Assembly (NCBI GenBank): GCA_040880285.1
Contig: JBBDIT010000038.1
Location: 1 to 26,799 of the forward strand
Source of the DNA: JANQJA01 sp040880285
GTDB taxonomy: Bacteria; Pseudomonadota; Gammaproteobacteria; Pseudomonadales; Azotimanducaceae
Reading direction: 5' to 3'
DNA length: 26,799 nucleotides
Part shown: positions 15,963 to 24,267 of the stretch, in pieces
Layout of the letters: every line of letters begins with the position of its first letter
How positions within the stretch are numbered: position 1 is the first letter of the stretch
Translations under genes and position numbers: made by a program
Notes under the pieces: model-generated
Databases searched by the model: none
What the model saw: only the letters and a program-made list of their open reading frames with translations
Told to the model about the DNA's origin: nothing

Positions 15963-17116
15963 TACCTCTTGGAGAGGAAATTCATTCCGTCTTCAATGCC
16001 ACGAATGGTCAGCGGGAACATCTGGTCGTCCACCAGCCGCCTGGTCAGGGCCACAGAGTTAGAGTATTCCCAGGTATCCAGTGGCGTCGGATTGATCCAG
16101 ATAACCTTGTCGAAGCTGTCCATCATGCGCTGTAACCACACGGCTCCGGCTTCTTCATTCCAGTGTTCGACACTGCCACCGGCATGAGTAATCTCATAGG
16201 GCGCCATGGTGGCATCACCCACGAAGATGACCTTATAGTCATGCGCGTATTTGTGGAGCAAGTCAAAGGTATCAATACGTTCGCTCATGCGCCGATTGCT
16301 TTGTTTCCACACACCGTCGTACAGGAAGTTGTGGAAATAGAAAGTCTCCAGGTGTTTGAATTCAGAGCGGGCTGCAGAAAACAATTCCTCACAGACCTTG
16401 ACGTGAGCGTCCATGGAACCGCCATTGTCCAGAAACAGCAGAACCTTGACGGTATTACGGCGTTCCGGCCGCATGATGATATCAAGCAGGCCACCGTTCT
16501 TTGCGGTCTTGTCGATCGTGGTATCGATGTCGAACTCATCGGCAGCACCAGTGCGGGCAAGCTTGCGCAACCGTCGCATGGCAATCTTCATACCACGTGT
16601 ACCGAGTTCTACATTGTCATCGTAGGCCTTGTAATCTCGCTTGTCCCAACTTCGTTTGCCGCGGCGCTTCTTACCTTTTTCATCCTTGCCATCCTTACCC
16701 TTACCCTCACGGCCCTTACCTTCCTTGTCCTTTTCGTCACCCTCACCGCGTGCCGCGTCTTCGACCTGGCGCTTGAATTCCTCGATGAGTGCTTCCAGGC
16801 CACCCAGGGATTTAATTTTTTCGAGTTCTTCCGGAGTCAGTGACTTTTCGAATTCCCGGCGTAAATAGTCATCGGGAATCAAGGACGCCAGAAGGCTCGC
16901 CATATCCTCCAGACCTTTAAAATAGATACCGAATGCCCGGTCAAATTTATCGTAATGACGTTCGTCTTTTACCAGCGCCATCCGGCTCAGGTAATAGAAG
17001 TCATCGATATCAGCGTAGACCAGCCTCGCCTTCAGGATATCCATCAGGTGCAGGAGTTCGGTAATGGAGACTGGAATTCTGGCCTTCTTGAGCGCCAGGA
17101 AAAAATTAATGAGCAT
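15962..17116 (-). CDS. VWA-domain protein of the CoxE-like family
   Basis: 384 residues, cytoplasmic, without signal or membrane segments. The N-terminal helical region (1-120) is followed by a very hydrophilic linker (122-160) made almost only of Lys, Gly, Glu, Asp and Arg. The von Willebrand A domain starts near 220. Its metal site reads DNGGSM (Asp230, Ser234), so the middle Ser of the classical DxSxS motif is Gly, and GDATMAP (300-306) may supply later contacts. CoxE-like VWA proteins work with MoxR AAA+ ATPases to insert metal cofactors or activate enzymes. The moxR gene lies eight bases upstream, so the pair almost certainly forms one operon. No target enzyme is encoded next to it. The start is the ATG at 17116. 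Confidence 0.92.
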   Translation of the reverse strand: MLINFFLALKKARIPVSITELLHLMDILKARLVYADIDDFYYLSRMALVKDERHYDKFDRAFGIYFKGLEDMASLLASLIPDDYLRREFEKSLTPEELEKIKSLGGLEALIEEFKRQVEDAARGEGDEKDKEGKGREGKGKDGKDEKGKKRRGKRSWDKRDYKAYDDNVELGTRGMKIAMRRLRKLARTGAADEFDIDTTIDKTAKNGGLLDIIMRPERRNTVKVLLFLDNGGSMDAHVKVCEELFSAARSEFKHLETFYFHNFLYDGVWKQSNRRMSERIDTFDLLHKYAHDYKVIFVGDATMAPYEITHAGGSVEHWNEEAGAVWLQRMMDSFDKVIWINPTPLDTWEYSNSVALTRRLVDDQMFPLTIRGIEDGMNFLSKR

Positions 17117-17124
17117 AGAGCTGC

Positions 17125-18000
17125 TTACCCTCGCTGGGTACCACCGCCTCCGCTGCCGCTGCTCTGCCGCCGGTTCATGAACGCCAACCGCTCAAGCAAC
17201 TGGACGTCCTGCTCGTTCTTGACGAGGGCGCCATACAGTGGAGGAATCGCCTTGGAAGTATCCCTGTTGCGCAGAATTTCTTCCGGAATATCGTCAGCCA
17301 TCAGAAGCTTCAACCAGTCGATCAATTCCGAAGTCGAAGGTTTCTTCTTCAAGCCTGGCACCTTGCGAACATCGAAGAAGATCTCCATCGCTTCCTTGAC
17401 AAGGTCTTGCTTAATGTTCGGGTAGTGAACATCTACAATCTCCTGCATGGTTTCACGATCCGGAAACTGAATGTAATGAAAGAAACAACGACGCAAGAAA
17501 GCATCCGGTAACTCTTTCTCGTTGTTACTGGTGATAACGACAACCGGTCGCTGTTTGGCGACGATTGTGTCGCCCGTCTCATAGACGTGGAACTCCATTC
17601 TGTCCAGCTCCAGCAACAGGTCGTTCGGAAATTCGATATCTGCCTTGTCGATCTCATCAATCAGCAGTACCACTTTTTTGTCAGCCGAGAAGGCATCCCA
17701 GAGCTTACCTCGCTCGATGTAATTCCTGATGTCGTGGACGCGATCATCACCCAACTGGGAATCCCGCAATCGAGACACGGCATCATACTCATACAAGCCT
17801 TGCTGGGCCTTGGTAGTACTCTTGATATGCCAGGAAATCAGGTCGAGCCCAAGTGAATTGGCGATTTCTTCCGCCAGCATTGTTTTGCCGGTGCCAGGTT
17901 CACCTTTAATGAGCAGCGGTCGCTCGAGGGTAACGGCCGCGTTGACAGCCATTTGTAATTCTTCTGTCGCAATATAAGTTGCTGTGCTCGAAAATTTCAT
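17125..18000 (-). CDS. MoxR-family AAA+ ATPase
   Basis: 291 residues with one AAA+ module: Walker A GEPGTGKT (33-40), Walker B VLLIDE (111-116), sensor 1 in ITSNNEKELPDAF (Asn159/160) and arginine-finger candidates Arg170/Arg171. MoxR ATPases act as ring-shaped chaperones that mature enzyme complexes together with a VWA partner; here the partner gene follows after eight bases. The C-terminus ends in a Ser/Gly-rich flexible tail. ATG at 18000 is preferred because the family N-terminus begins there, although no strong Shine-Dalgarno is visible. The gene follows the ycgN chain after 95 bases that contain a good promoter candidate, so the pair is probably transcribed on its own. Confidence 0.94.
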   Translation of the reverse strand: MKFSSTATYIATEELQMAVNAAVTLERPLLIKGEPGTGKTMLAEEIANSLGLDLISWHIKSTTKAQQGLYEYDAVSRLRDSQLGDDRVHDIRNYIERGKLWDAFSADKKVVLLIDEIDKADIEFPNDLLLELDRMEFHVYETGDTIVAKQRPVVVITSNNEKELPDAFLRRCFFHYIQFPDRETMQEIVDVHYPNIKQDLVKEAMEIFFDVRKVPGLKKKPSTSELIDWLKLLMADDIPEEILRNRDTSKAIPPLYGALVKNEQDVQLLERLAFMNRRQSSGSGGGGTQRG

Positions 18001-18048
18001 AATATCAATAAAACCAAGGAATGAAGCTGAGGGAATATAACTTCCAGT

Positions 18049-18077
18049 ACTTTAATTTGCCAGCCCTTACATATCAA
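18049..18077 (-). promoter_or_regulatory. Candidate sigma-70 promoter of the moxR-VWA operon
   Basis: On the minus strand TTGATA (18072-18077, 5 of 6) and TAAAGT (18049-18054, 4 of 6) are spaced by 17 bases. An alternative -10 box TATATT (18034-18039) has CTGGCA 18 bases upstream. Both lie in the 95-base spacer before moxR. Confidence 0.4.
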
Positions 18078-18095
18078 GAGTATAAAGCCCGCTGG

Positions 18096-18413
18096 CTAGC
18101 GGCGTCGTAACTGCCTCACAGTCAATACCAGCAACATGAAAAAAGTCGCAAATAACAGCGCAATCCCGCCCTTCATGCCACTTCTTGCGCCCTCGAGCAG
18201 TAAATCCATCAATAGCACGACGATCGCCGGCGCATAGAATTCCGGCGACTCTCCCGCATACCAGGGCGTAAAAATCAGTACGATCAAAAGACCACGCAGG
18301 ATCTCGCGGAGGCCTCGACTGCCAATGAATCTCGTCAGCCGCCACCAAACGAGACAGCAGCCCACGCCTGCAGCGAGGTAGAGCGTCCATGCAATCATAT
18401 ATTCGTTTCCCAT
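18096..18413 (-). CDS. Small membrane protein, 105 residues, unknown function
   Basis: Three to four hydrophobic segments are visible: about 7-24 (AWTLYLAAGVGCCLVWW), 40-52 (GLLIVLIFTP), 61-72 (YAPAIVVLLMDLLL) and 82-98 (GIALLFATFFMLLVLTV). The protein ends in the basic tail RQLRRR, as expected for an inner-membrane protein with a cytoplasmic C-terminus. I do not recognise a named family. The gene follows ycgN by 12 bases and appears to be the last gene of the dnaX-to-ycgN chain. Two starts are possible, ATG at 18413 with AAGG only one base away, or ATG at 18398 (MIAWTL), which has better ribosome-site spacing. No catalytic motif is visible. Confidence 0.75.
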   Translation of the reverse strand: MGNEYMIAWTLYLAAGVGCCLVWWRLTRFIGSRGLREILRGLLIVLIFTPWYAGESPEFYAPAIVVLLMDLLLEGARSGMKGGIALLFATFFMLLVLTVRQLRRR

Positions 18414-18425
18414 ACCTTCAGCTGC

Positions 18426-18881
18426 TCACGTCTCTACCCATTTAATGATATAACTCTCAGCCGCTTGTGGATGCACATAGGATTCATTGACAGTCTTCCC
18501 CGCAACTGAAATGCCGGCTTCATGCACACTTTCAGGGTTACCGGAGACCAATGGATGCCAGGCTGGCAAATCCTTGCCCTCCGCCAACAATCGATAGGCA
18601 CAGGTCGTGGGCAACCACTTGAAGGACAAAGCGCGATCAGGCGTCAATACCACACAGTCCGGTACCAGCGTGTGCCGACTTTCATACCCGGTGCAGCGGC
18701 AACCGCTATCGAGATAGCGGCAAACCACAGACGTGTAATGCACCTCATGCGTATCTTCATCTTCGAGCTTGTGCAGGCAACACCTTGCGCAACCATCACA
18801 CAATGACTCCCACTGGGATTTGTCCATATCGGCAAGGGCGATCGTCTGCCAGAAGGGCCTGGTCCTGGTCACGGGGGTCAC
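18426..18881 (-). CDS. ycgN: YcgN-family cysteine cluster protein (UPF0260)
   Basis: 151 residues, the same size as E. coli YcgN (153). It has the N-terminal FWQTIAL segment and the cysteine cluster CDGCARCCLHKL, followed by further cysteines in VCRYLD and CRCTGYE, a pattern expected to bind a metal or iron-sulfur centre. The WHPLVSG segment is also typical of the family. The biochemical function is unknown. The GTG start at 18881 overlaps the ycgL stop as GTGA; a second GTG three codons later is possible. It sits directly downstream of ycgL, a pairing seen in many gammaproteobacteria, and upstream of a small membrane protein. Confidence 0.93.
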   Translation of the reverse strand: MTPVTRTRPFWQTIALADMDKSQWESLCDGCARCCLHKLEDEDTHEVHYTSVVCRYLDSGCRCTGYESRHTLVPDCVVLTPDRALSFKWLPTTCAYRLLAEGKDLPAWHPLVSGNPESVHEAGISVAGKTVNESYVHPQAAESYIIKWVET

Positions 18882-19147
18882 AAAGCCGGCGGCTGCAGCC
18901 CTGGACCATATTTGGGCGGTGGCATTTGCAGGTGGTAACCATGTTCCTCCAGGTTGGCGAGCACTTTTCCCGCATCAACCCTGGCGAGTTTTCGATCCAG
19001 TCTCAATTCAAAGGACAATGCCATTTCCGTCGACCCAAATTGATCGATCAATTCTTCCGGCACCCGACTCAGCCCGTCTTCCTGCCGCACATACAGGTAC
19101 ATATCCGCATGCTTGGTGCTCTTGAACACATCACAAACAACGGTCAT
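18878..19147 (-). CDS. ycgL: YcgL domain protein
   Basis: A small soluble protein of 89 residues of the YcgL family, recognised by the MTVVCDVFKSTKHADMYLYV start, the EELIDQFG segment and the LEEHGYHLQMPPP segment near the end. E. coli YcgL has about 97 residues. The function is not established; a link with RNase D is suggested only by gene order. The ATG overlaps the rnd stop as ATGA and the stop overlaps the ycgN start, so all three are translationally coupled. Confidence 0.92.
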   Translation of the reverse strand: MTVVCDVFKSTKHADMYLYVRQEDGLSRVPEELIDQFGSTEMALSFELRLDRKLARVDAGKVLANLEEHGYHLQMPPPKYGPGLQPPAL

Positions 19148-20283
19148 GGGTCGTTGGCTTCCAGTGCCGCCAACAGATGCTGTCCGATCGCCCTTTTACG
19201 CCAACCCGACAAAGGCTGTGGCAATTCGTAATGGCCCCGGGTCATTCCGCTGCGCAGTAATTGCTCCAGGTGTCGGCGCCTCGCCAGCATCTCAGGCGCG
19301 ATCCCGAGCACAGCGGCCTGTTTGTCAACGACCTGTTTCAATCGCTTGATCTGGTCATTCCGTATATTCACCGCGGTACCGTCATCAATGGGTTCCGGAA
19401 ATTCACTTTCCGGTCTGGCATCGGCAAGCTTGAGAAGTTCAAGCACGTCATCGCCAAATTTCCTCAGCTGCCGTTCCGATAGCCCTGCCAACCGAAGCTC
19501 ATCCCGGTCTTTCGCACCCGCCCTTGCCAATGCAACCAGGGCCTTTTCTTCAATCACCCGATTCCGGGGAATATTCTGTTTCCTTGCCTCTCGCTCGCGC
19601 CAGGCGCACAGGATGCGCAGGACATTGAGCTCGGCTTTCGACATGCGACCAGCACTCTTGACCCGCAGGTAATACTGGTCAGGATCGACAATGATCGCAA
19701 TATCCGAGGTCAACAGGCCGCACTCTTCTGCAACCCAGTCCAGCCGCTGCAAGCGGGTCAATTCCGCCTGCTGTTTATTGAACACCATCAGCAGGTAGAT
19801 GACGTCCAGCGCCGCATAGTCAAGCTGTGACTGGGTTAAGGGGCGCTGCAACCAGTCGGAGCGCGTTTCTTCCTTGGGAACATCAATCCCGAGATAGTGC
19901 CCAACAAGATTCTGGTAGCTGATGGAGAAGCCGACACCGACTGCCGCTGCCGCAATTTGCGTATCAAATGCCGGTGACGGTAAGGCACCGACTGCATATT
20001 GGAACACTTCCATGTCTTCCGAACAGGCATGGAACACTTTAAGCACTGAGGAATCTTCCAGCAGCGGCGCAAGCGGCTTCAGCGTGCCAATGGCAACCGG
20101 ATCGATCAGGTAGCAGTTCTCTCCGTCGTAAATCTGTACCAGGCCAACTTCTGGATAATACGTGTGCGATCGTGCGAATTCTGTATCCACGGTTATCACA
20201 TCATGCGCTGAACAAGCGGTCACCATGCGCACCAATGCGGCTTCATCGTCGATGTAATGGTATTTGACATGTGATGTTGGCAT
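19144..20283 (-). CDS. rnd: Ribonuclease D
   Basis: A 3'-5' exoribonuclease of 379 residues (E. coli 375) that trims tRNA precursors and other small RNAs. The DEDD exonuclease motifs are present: Asp33 and Glu35 in VDTEF, Asp90 in ACSEDME, and Tyr156/Asp160 in DYAALD. An HRDC domain follows at about 215-290, then a second helical HRDC-like region to the end. All catalytic acids are intact, so it should be active. The ATG shares one base with the recR stop (TAATG), and the stop overlaps ycgL by four bases, which places RNase D in the recombination and clamp-loader chain. Expression is therefore likely driven from the dnaX end. Confidence 0.96.
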   Translation of the reverse strand: MPTSHVKYHYIDDEAALVRMVTACSAHDVITVDTEFARSHTYYPEVGLVQIYDGENCYLIDPVAIGTLKPLAPLLEDSSVLKVFHACSEDMEVFQYAVGALPSPAFDTQIAAAAVGVGFSISYQNLVGHYLGIDVPKEETRSDWLQRPLTQSQLDYAALDVIYLLMVFNKQQAELTRLQRLDWVAEECGLLTSDIAIIVDPDQYYLRVKSAGRMSKAELNVLRILCAWREREARKQNIPRNRVIEEKALVALARAGAKDRDELRLAGLSERQLRKFGDDVLELLKLADARPESEFPEPIDDGTAVNIRNDQIKRLKQVVDKQAAVLGIAPEMLARRRHLEQLLRSGMTRGHYELPQPLSGWRKRAIGQHLLAALEANDP

Positions 20284-20876
20284 TAGAGTACCTGACGTCC
20301 GTTCAAGGCATGGGAAAGCGTGCCGCCGTCGATATATTCGAGTTCGCCACCGAGGGGCACACCCTGGGCGATTCGCGTAACTTTTATCCCCTTATCCTTG
20401 ATCGCCTCGGAAAGATAATGGGTGGTCGCTTCACCCTCAACCGTTGATGCGAGCGCAAGGATCACTTCTGACACCTTTTCATCACAACGCCTTAGCAATT
20501 CGTCCACGCCGATCTCGGCAGGGCCGACACCGTCAATCGGCGACAGGTTCCCCATGAGTACAAAGTAATTTCCACGGAAATGGCCGGTATGTTCTATTGC
20601 AAGGACATCTCCCGGTGACTCCACCACGCATAGCAAGGCTCGATCACGACGGTGATTGTCACAAATCTCACAAACTTCAAGCTCTGTCAGGTTCCGGCAA
20701 CGAGCGCAATGCCTGATCCGATCCATGGCCGCCGTCAGCTGACCGGCAAGATATCGACCGCCTTCCCGATCACGCTCGAGCAGGTACAAGACCATGCGTT
20801 GGGCAGTTTTGGGCCCCACGCCCGGCAAGCAGCAAAGCGCATCCGCCAATTGGTCAATCAGGGGTTTACTATTCAC
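20283..20876 (-). CDS. recR: Recombination mediator protein RecR
   Basis: A DNA-binding clamp of 197 residues (E. coli 201) that works with RecO and RecF to load RecA on gapped DNA. The helix-hairpin-helix region contains LPGVGPKTAQRM (17-28), the zinc finger uses Cys57, Cys60, Cys69 and Cys72, and the Toprim domain starts at LCVVESPGD (82-90) and runs through STVEGEAT to GVPLGGELEY. The start is GTG at 20876: it aligns with E. coli RecR, although its ribosome site is weak. It lies 15 bases after ybaB and overlaps rnd by one base, the standard dnaX-ybaB-recR order of gammaproteobacteria. Confidence 0.97.
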   Translation of the reverse strand: MNSKPLIDQLADALCCLPGVGPKTAQRMVLYLLERDREGGRYLAGQLTAAMDRIRHCARCRNLTELEVCEICDNHRRDRALLCVVESPGDVLAIEHTGHFRGNYFVLMGNLSPIDGVGPAEIGVDELLRRCDEKVSEVILALASTVEGEATTHYLSEAIKDKGIKVTRIAQGVPLGGELEYIDGGTLSHALNGRQVL

Positions 20877-20891
20877 GCGCTCGCCGGGTAC

Positions 20892-21224
20892 TCAAGTGAA
20901 GGGAAACTTGAAGCCAGGCGGTAATGACATTCCAGAGGTGAGTTCTGCCATCTTGTCTTTCTGGGCCTCTTCGAGCCGCCTTACCGCGTCATTGACCGCC
21001 GCTGCCACCAGATCCTCTAATACTTCCTTGTCTTCCTGCATCAGACTGTCATCAATTTGAACTCGCTTGATATCATGGCGCCCGGTCATGATGACACTGA
21101 CGAGCCCACCACCACTTGAGCCGGTGACCTCGGCGGCCGCAATCTCGTCCTGTAAACTTTTGACCTTTTCCTGCATTTCCTGGGCTTGTTTCATCAAGTT
21201 ACCAAACCCATCTTTCATCGCCAT
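20892..21224 (-). CDS. ybaB: YbaB/EbfC nucleoid-associated protein
   Basis: 110 residues, the family length. The protein forms dimers that bind DNA, with a helical tweezer shape. Recognisable parts are GNLMKQAQEMQEKV (N-terminal helix), the SSGGGLVSVIMTGRHDIKRVQID sheet region and LVAAAVNDAVRRLEE near the end. ATG at 21224 has GGGAG six bases upstream, immediately after the dnaX stop; an ATG two codons later is possible. Longer upstream starts would lie inside dnaX. It is the middle gene of dnaX-ybaB-recR. Confidence 0.96.
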   Translation of the reverse strand: MAMKDGFGNLMKQAQEMQEKVKSLQDEIAAAEVTGSSGGGLVSVIMTGRHDIKRVQIDDSLMQEDKEVLEDLVAAAVNDAVRRLEEAQKDKMAELTSGMSLPPGFKFPFT

Positions 21225-21225
21225 C

Positions 21226-22918
21226 TCATTCTCCCATGTGCGAACGCGGAACGATGCTATCAACCTTCAACTTACCGTCAAAGGTTTCAATCAACTGTTG
21301 CACATTTTCATCATTGGAAATTGCATCGACTGCCTGGACCCGAATTTCTTCGTCCGTTCGTTCCTTTGATTGCGCCGGCGTCTCTCCCGGCGTGGCACCA
21401 ACCTCTATTTTAAGTGCGATTTTGCGCCCCAAATATTCTGTAAGTGCCTTCTCAATTCGTGATTCGTGGGTCTTGTTCCATAAACTCGCATGATGTTCAT
21501 TGAGAACCAGCACACAGACCTCCTGGTCGACTTCAGTGATAATGCAATTGGCGGCTAACGTGCGTGTAACGCCGGTCAGGCCGAGTGCTTCAAACACTTT
21601 ATGCCAATCTTCAGGTCGCAAAGCCACGGTTTCTTTGCGGGCTTGTACACTTTCACCATCGTCCCAGGGTATCGCATCCCCGCCCGCTGCAGCGCCTTTT
21701 CTGCCNNNNNNNNNNNNNNNNNNNNNNNNNNNNNNNNNNNNNNNNNNNNNNNNNNNNNNNNNNNNNNNNNNNNNNNNNNNNNNNNNNNNNNNNNNNNNNN
21801 NNNNNGTCACTGTCACTGTCACCGTCCATCAGGCGTTCCGGCGCAAATGACAACATGCGTAACATAACCATCTCGAATCCATCCCGGGGATCCGGGGCAA
21901 GTGGCAGGTCACGCTGCCCAATCAATCCGATCTGGTAATACAACTGCACTTCTTCCGGCGCCAGGTTGTTGGCCACCGCCAGGATCCGATCCCGGTCACC
22001 CTGGCTATTATCAACGCCGTCCGGCACTGCCTGGGCCACGGCAATGCGGTGCAATACACCTAACAGTTCACCTAACAACATTTCAAAGTCGGGACCGAAT
22101 TCAGCCAGACCAGCAATTTTAGACAACAGTTTCGATGCGTCACGTTCGATCAACGCATCGATGAGTTCATAAACTTCCCGATGATCAATGGTGCCCAACA
22201 TGGCACGGACGTCCACTTCCGAGAGAGTATTTTCACCGAACGATATCGCCTGGTCCGTCAGGCTCAAGGCATCGCGCATGCTACCGTCGGCGGCACGACC
22301 CAGTTGCCACAGCGCAGGCTCTTCATAGCCGATCTCTTCTTTTTCGAGGATACCCTTGAGGTAATTTACAATCCGTTCCGGTGACAGGTTTTTCAGGTTG
22401 AACTGCAAGCAGCGCGATAACACAGTAACCGGCAATTTTTTCGGATCCGTGGTCGCCAACAGGAATTTGACATGCTCCGGCGGCTCTTCCAGGGTCTTGA
22501 GCAATGCGTTGAAGCTATGATTACTCAACATATGTACCTCGTCGATCAGGTACACTTTGAAGCGATTCCGGGTGGGCATGTACTGAACGTTATCGAGTAG
22601 TTCACGTGTGTCCTCAACCCTGGTCCTGGAAGCTGCATCCACTTCAATCAGGTCGACACTTCGTCCCTGCGCTATCTCAAGGCAGGTACTGCACTGTCCG
22701 CAAGGGGTTGCGGTTACCCCTGTCTCGCAGTTGAAGCACTTCGCCAGTATCCTTGCGATGGTCGTCTTGCCGACTCCTCGCGTACCCGTGAACAAATAGG
22801 CATGATGTAACCGGTTTTGCGCAAGGGAATTGATAAGGGCGCGCAACACATGCTCCTGCCCTTCCATTTCCTGGAAGTTTGAGGGGCGATATTTACGCGC
22901 AAGTACCTGGTAACCCAT
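21226..22918 (-). CDS. dnaX: DNA polymerase III subunit gamma/tau (DnaX), interrupted by a scaffold gap
   Basis: The motor subunit of the clamp loader. The N-terminal part (371 residues) has Walker A GTRGVGKT (45-52), zinc ligands Cys64, Cys73, Cys76 and Cys79 at the same positions as in E. coli, the LIDEVHML Walker B (124-131) and the SRC motif (168-170). The C-terminal part (159 residues) is the tau-specific region ending in HMGE. The 100 N at 21706-21805 falls in the linker where E. coli dnaX has its frameshift signal for making gamma, so that cannot be judged. The two parts lie in different frames across the arbitrary gap. The linker edge encodes an Asp-Ser repeat from a GACAGT tandem. 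ATG at 22918 is the family start; an upstream ATG at 23203 would add 95 unrelated residues overlapping the phosphodiesterase gene. Confidence 0.95.
21706..21805. other. Scaffold gap of 100 N inside dnaX
   Basis: Exactly 100 N, next to a short GTCACT tandem repeat (21806-21823 on the plus strand) that may have broken the assembly. If dnaX is intact, the true gap length must be a multiple of 3. Confidence 0.97.
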
Positions 22919-22948
22919 CTGTACATCATTACTGGTCTGGGAGGTTCG

Positions 22949-22977
22949 ATTGTACGGAGAATTGGCCAATAGATCAC
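22949..22977 (-). promoter_or_regulatory. Candidate dnaX promoter
   Basis: On the minus strand TACAAT (22949-22954, 5 of 6 to the -10 consensus) lies 31 bases before the dnaX ATG, with the weak -35 hexamer GTGATC (22972-22977) 17 bases further upstream. A short palindrome ATTGGCCAAT (22961-22970) lies in the spacer. The divergent spacer between dnaX and the phosphodiesterase gene is only 78 bases. Confidence 0.3.
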
Positions 22978-22996
22978 TGTCAGGAGAATTGAATCT

Positions 22997-23689
22997 GTGA
23001 ATAACCCGGAGATTCTCATCATCGGGCATCGTGGCGCCATGGGCTACAAACCCGAAAATACACTGGCTTCCTTTGAGCTTGCCATTGAGATGGGGTGCCC
23101 GTGGATCGAACTGGACGTGTACATTGTGGACGCCACCCTGCTTGTATTCCACGACGAGACGCTGGAGCGGACTACCAATGGCGCGGGCAAGCTCGAAAAT
23201 CACGATCTTGCTTACCTCCGTGGTCTCGACGCTGGCGATGGTGAACAGATTCCGACCCTGGGGGAGGTCCTGGACCTGGTGGACGGACGTGTCGGCGTCA
23301 ATATTGAACTAAAGGGCGCAGGCACCGCAGGACCGGTTGCCGCCCTGCTGGATGCATACTGTGAAAAGGGCTGGCACCCGGAGCAATTCCTCATCTCATC
23401 ATTCGATCACAGGGAACTTGCCAGTACAGACCCGACTTACCGCAGAGGGGCACTGTTTGGCCGCCGCAGCCGAAAAGACTATTTTACGGCTGCCGAAGAG
23501 CTCGGCGCCTGGTCTATCAACCTCGATCTTGCGCTGGTGAAAGCGGAGACCGTCCGGCAAGCTCACGAGCACGGCTTCAGAGTGCTGGTTTACACAGTCA
23601 ACCAGACCAAAGACCTGCAAGCCATGATCGCCATGGGCGTTGACGGCATCTTTACGAACTATCCCGACAAGGCGCTGAAACTCCTATGA
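22997..23689 (+). CDS. Glycerophosphodiester phosphodiesterase
   Basis: A cytoplasmic enzyme of 230 residues (no signal peptide) of the GDPD family, splitting glycerophosphodiesters from lipid breakdown into glycerol 3-phosphate and an alcohol. The active-site residues are visible: His11-Arg12 in GHRGA, Glu20 in PENT, Glu38 and Asp40 in WIELDV, His52 in FHDETLERTTNG, a later metal-side Glu in NIELK, and YTVN near the C-terminus. This is the compact UgpQ-like form. The start is GTG at 22997 with AGGAG ten bases upstream. It is divergent from dnaX, and its TGA overlaps the ATG of the acetyltransferase gene (ATGA), so the two are probably coexpressed. Confidence 0.95.
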   Translation: MNNPEILIIGHRGAMGYKPENTLASFELAIEMGCPWIELDVYIVDATLLVFHDETLERTTNGAGKLENHDLAYLRGLDAGDGEQIPTLGEVLDLVDGRVGVNIELKGAGTAGPVAALLDAYCEKGWHPEQFLISSFDHRELASTDPTYRRGALFGRRSRKDYFTAAEELGAWSINLDLALVKAETVRQAHEHGFRVLVYTVNQTKDLQAMIAMGVDGIFTNYPDKALKLL

Positions 23690-24225
23690 ATCTCGATATC
23701 AGGTCCGCCAGGAAAAGAGAGGCAGAAATACTCGATCAACTGATGCAGTCTTACCTGGCGGAGTTTGCCACCTTCGAATCCGTTGAGACAGACCAGACCG
23801 GGCGCTATGTCTACCCGTTCCTGTCTCATTACTGGGAAGATCCAAACCGATATCCTTTCTTGATTCGATGTGATGGCGACATCGCTGGATTTGCCTTGCT
23901 ACGGTTTGAGGTAGACCCGGTGGCAGGTCGCCAGGCCATGGAGATGGCCGAATTCTTTGTACTACCCCAATTCCGGAGAAGCCGGGTGGGGACGGCAGCG
24001 GCACGACACCTGTTTGACCTGTTTCCAGGCAGGTGGAATGTTCGCGTGCTCAAAAGTAACAGGAACGCCTATCCATTCTGGCGTCAAGTGATCAGCGATT
24101 ACACCGGCAACCACTACAATGAGCAACCGCCGGGCACGGCCGTCGGTGGCAACTACACATTTACCTTCCAGAGTGCGACCGATGCAGATATGCCGGATGA
24201 CCTGGACGATCTGGTGGACTATTAG
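23686..24225 (+). CDS. GNAT family N-acetyltransferase
   Basis: 179 residues with the GNAT fold. The strand and loop that bind acetyl-CoA read AEFFVLPQFRRSRVGTAAA (89-106), where the first Gly of the RxxGxG signature is Arg100 and the second is Gly102, a common variant. Strand 5 appears as WNVRVLKSNRNAYPFWRQV (117-135). The C-terminus is acidic (DDLDDLVDY). The acetylated substrate is unknown. The ATG overlaps the phosphodiesterase stop by four bases; the gene ends 42 bases before the convergent psp operon. Confidence 0.9.
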   Translation: MNLDIRSARKREAEILDQLMQSYLAEFATFESVETDQTGRYVYPFLSHYWEDPNRYPFLIRCDGDIAGFALLRFEVDPVAGRQAMEMAEFFVLPQFRRSRVGTAAARHLFDLFPGRWNVRVLKSNRNAYPFWRQVISDYTGNHYNEQPPGTAVGGNYTFTFQSATDADMPDDLDDLVDY

Positions 24226-24234
24226 GTATCAACG

Positions 24235-24264
24235 ACTGGTGATGAAAAGTTAAAGGCCACCAGT
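24235..24264. terminator. Hairpin between convergent genes, possible bidirectional terminator
   Basis: A 7-base perfect inverted repeat (ACTGGTG at 24235-24241, CACCAGT at 24258-24264) with a 16-base loop fills the 42-base space between the acetyltransferase stop and the stop of the last psp-operon gene. There is no proper T-run on either strand, so termination by this element is only a possibility. Confidence 0.3.
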
Positions 24265-24267
24265 ACT

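Noticed and set aside
16163..16843. A 226-codon plus-strand frame with Leu/Thr-rich hydrophobic stretch
   Set aside because: It is the complement of the Lys/Gly/Glu-rich linker and VWA domain; the apparent hydrophobic segment is an artefact of reading the antisense of a charged region.
22919..22996. 4.5S SRP RNA gene expected near dnaX in some gammaproteobacteria
   Set aside because: The 78-base spacer is too short and lacks the conserved GGAAGCAGCC-type loop sequence.
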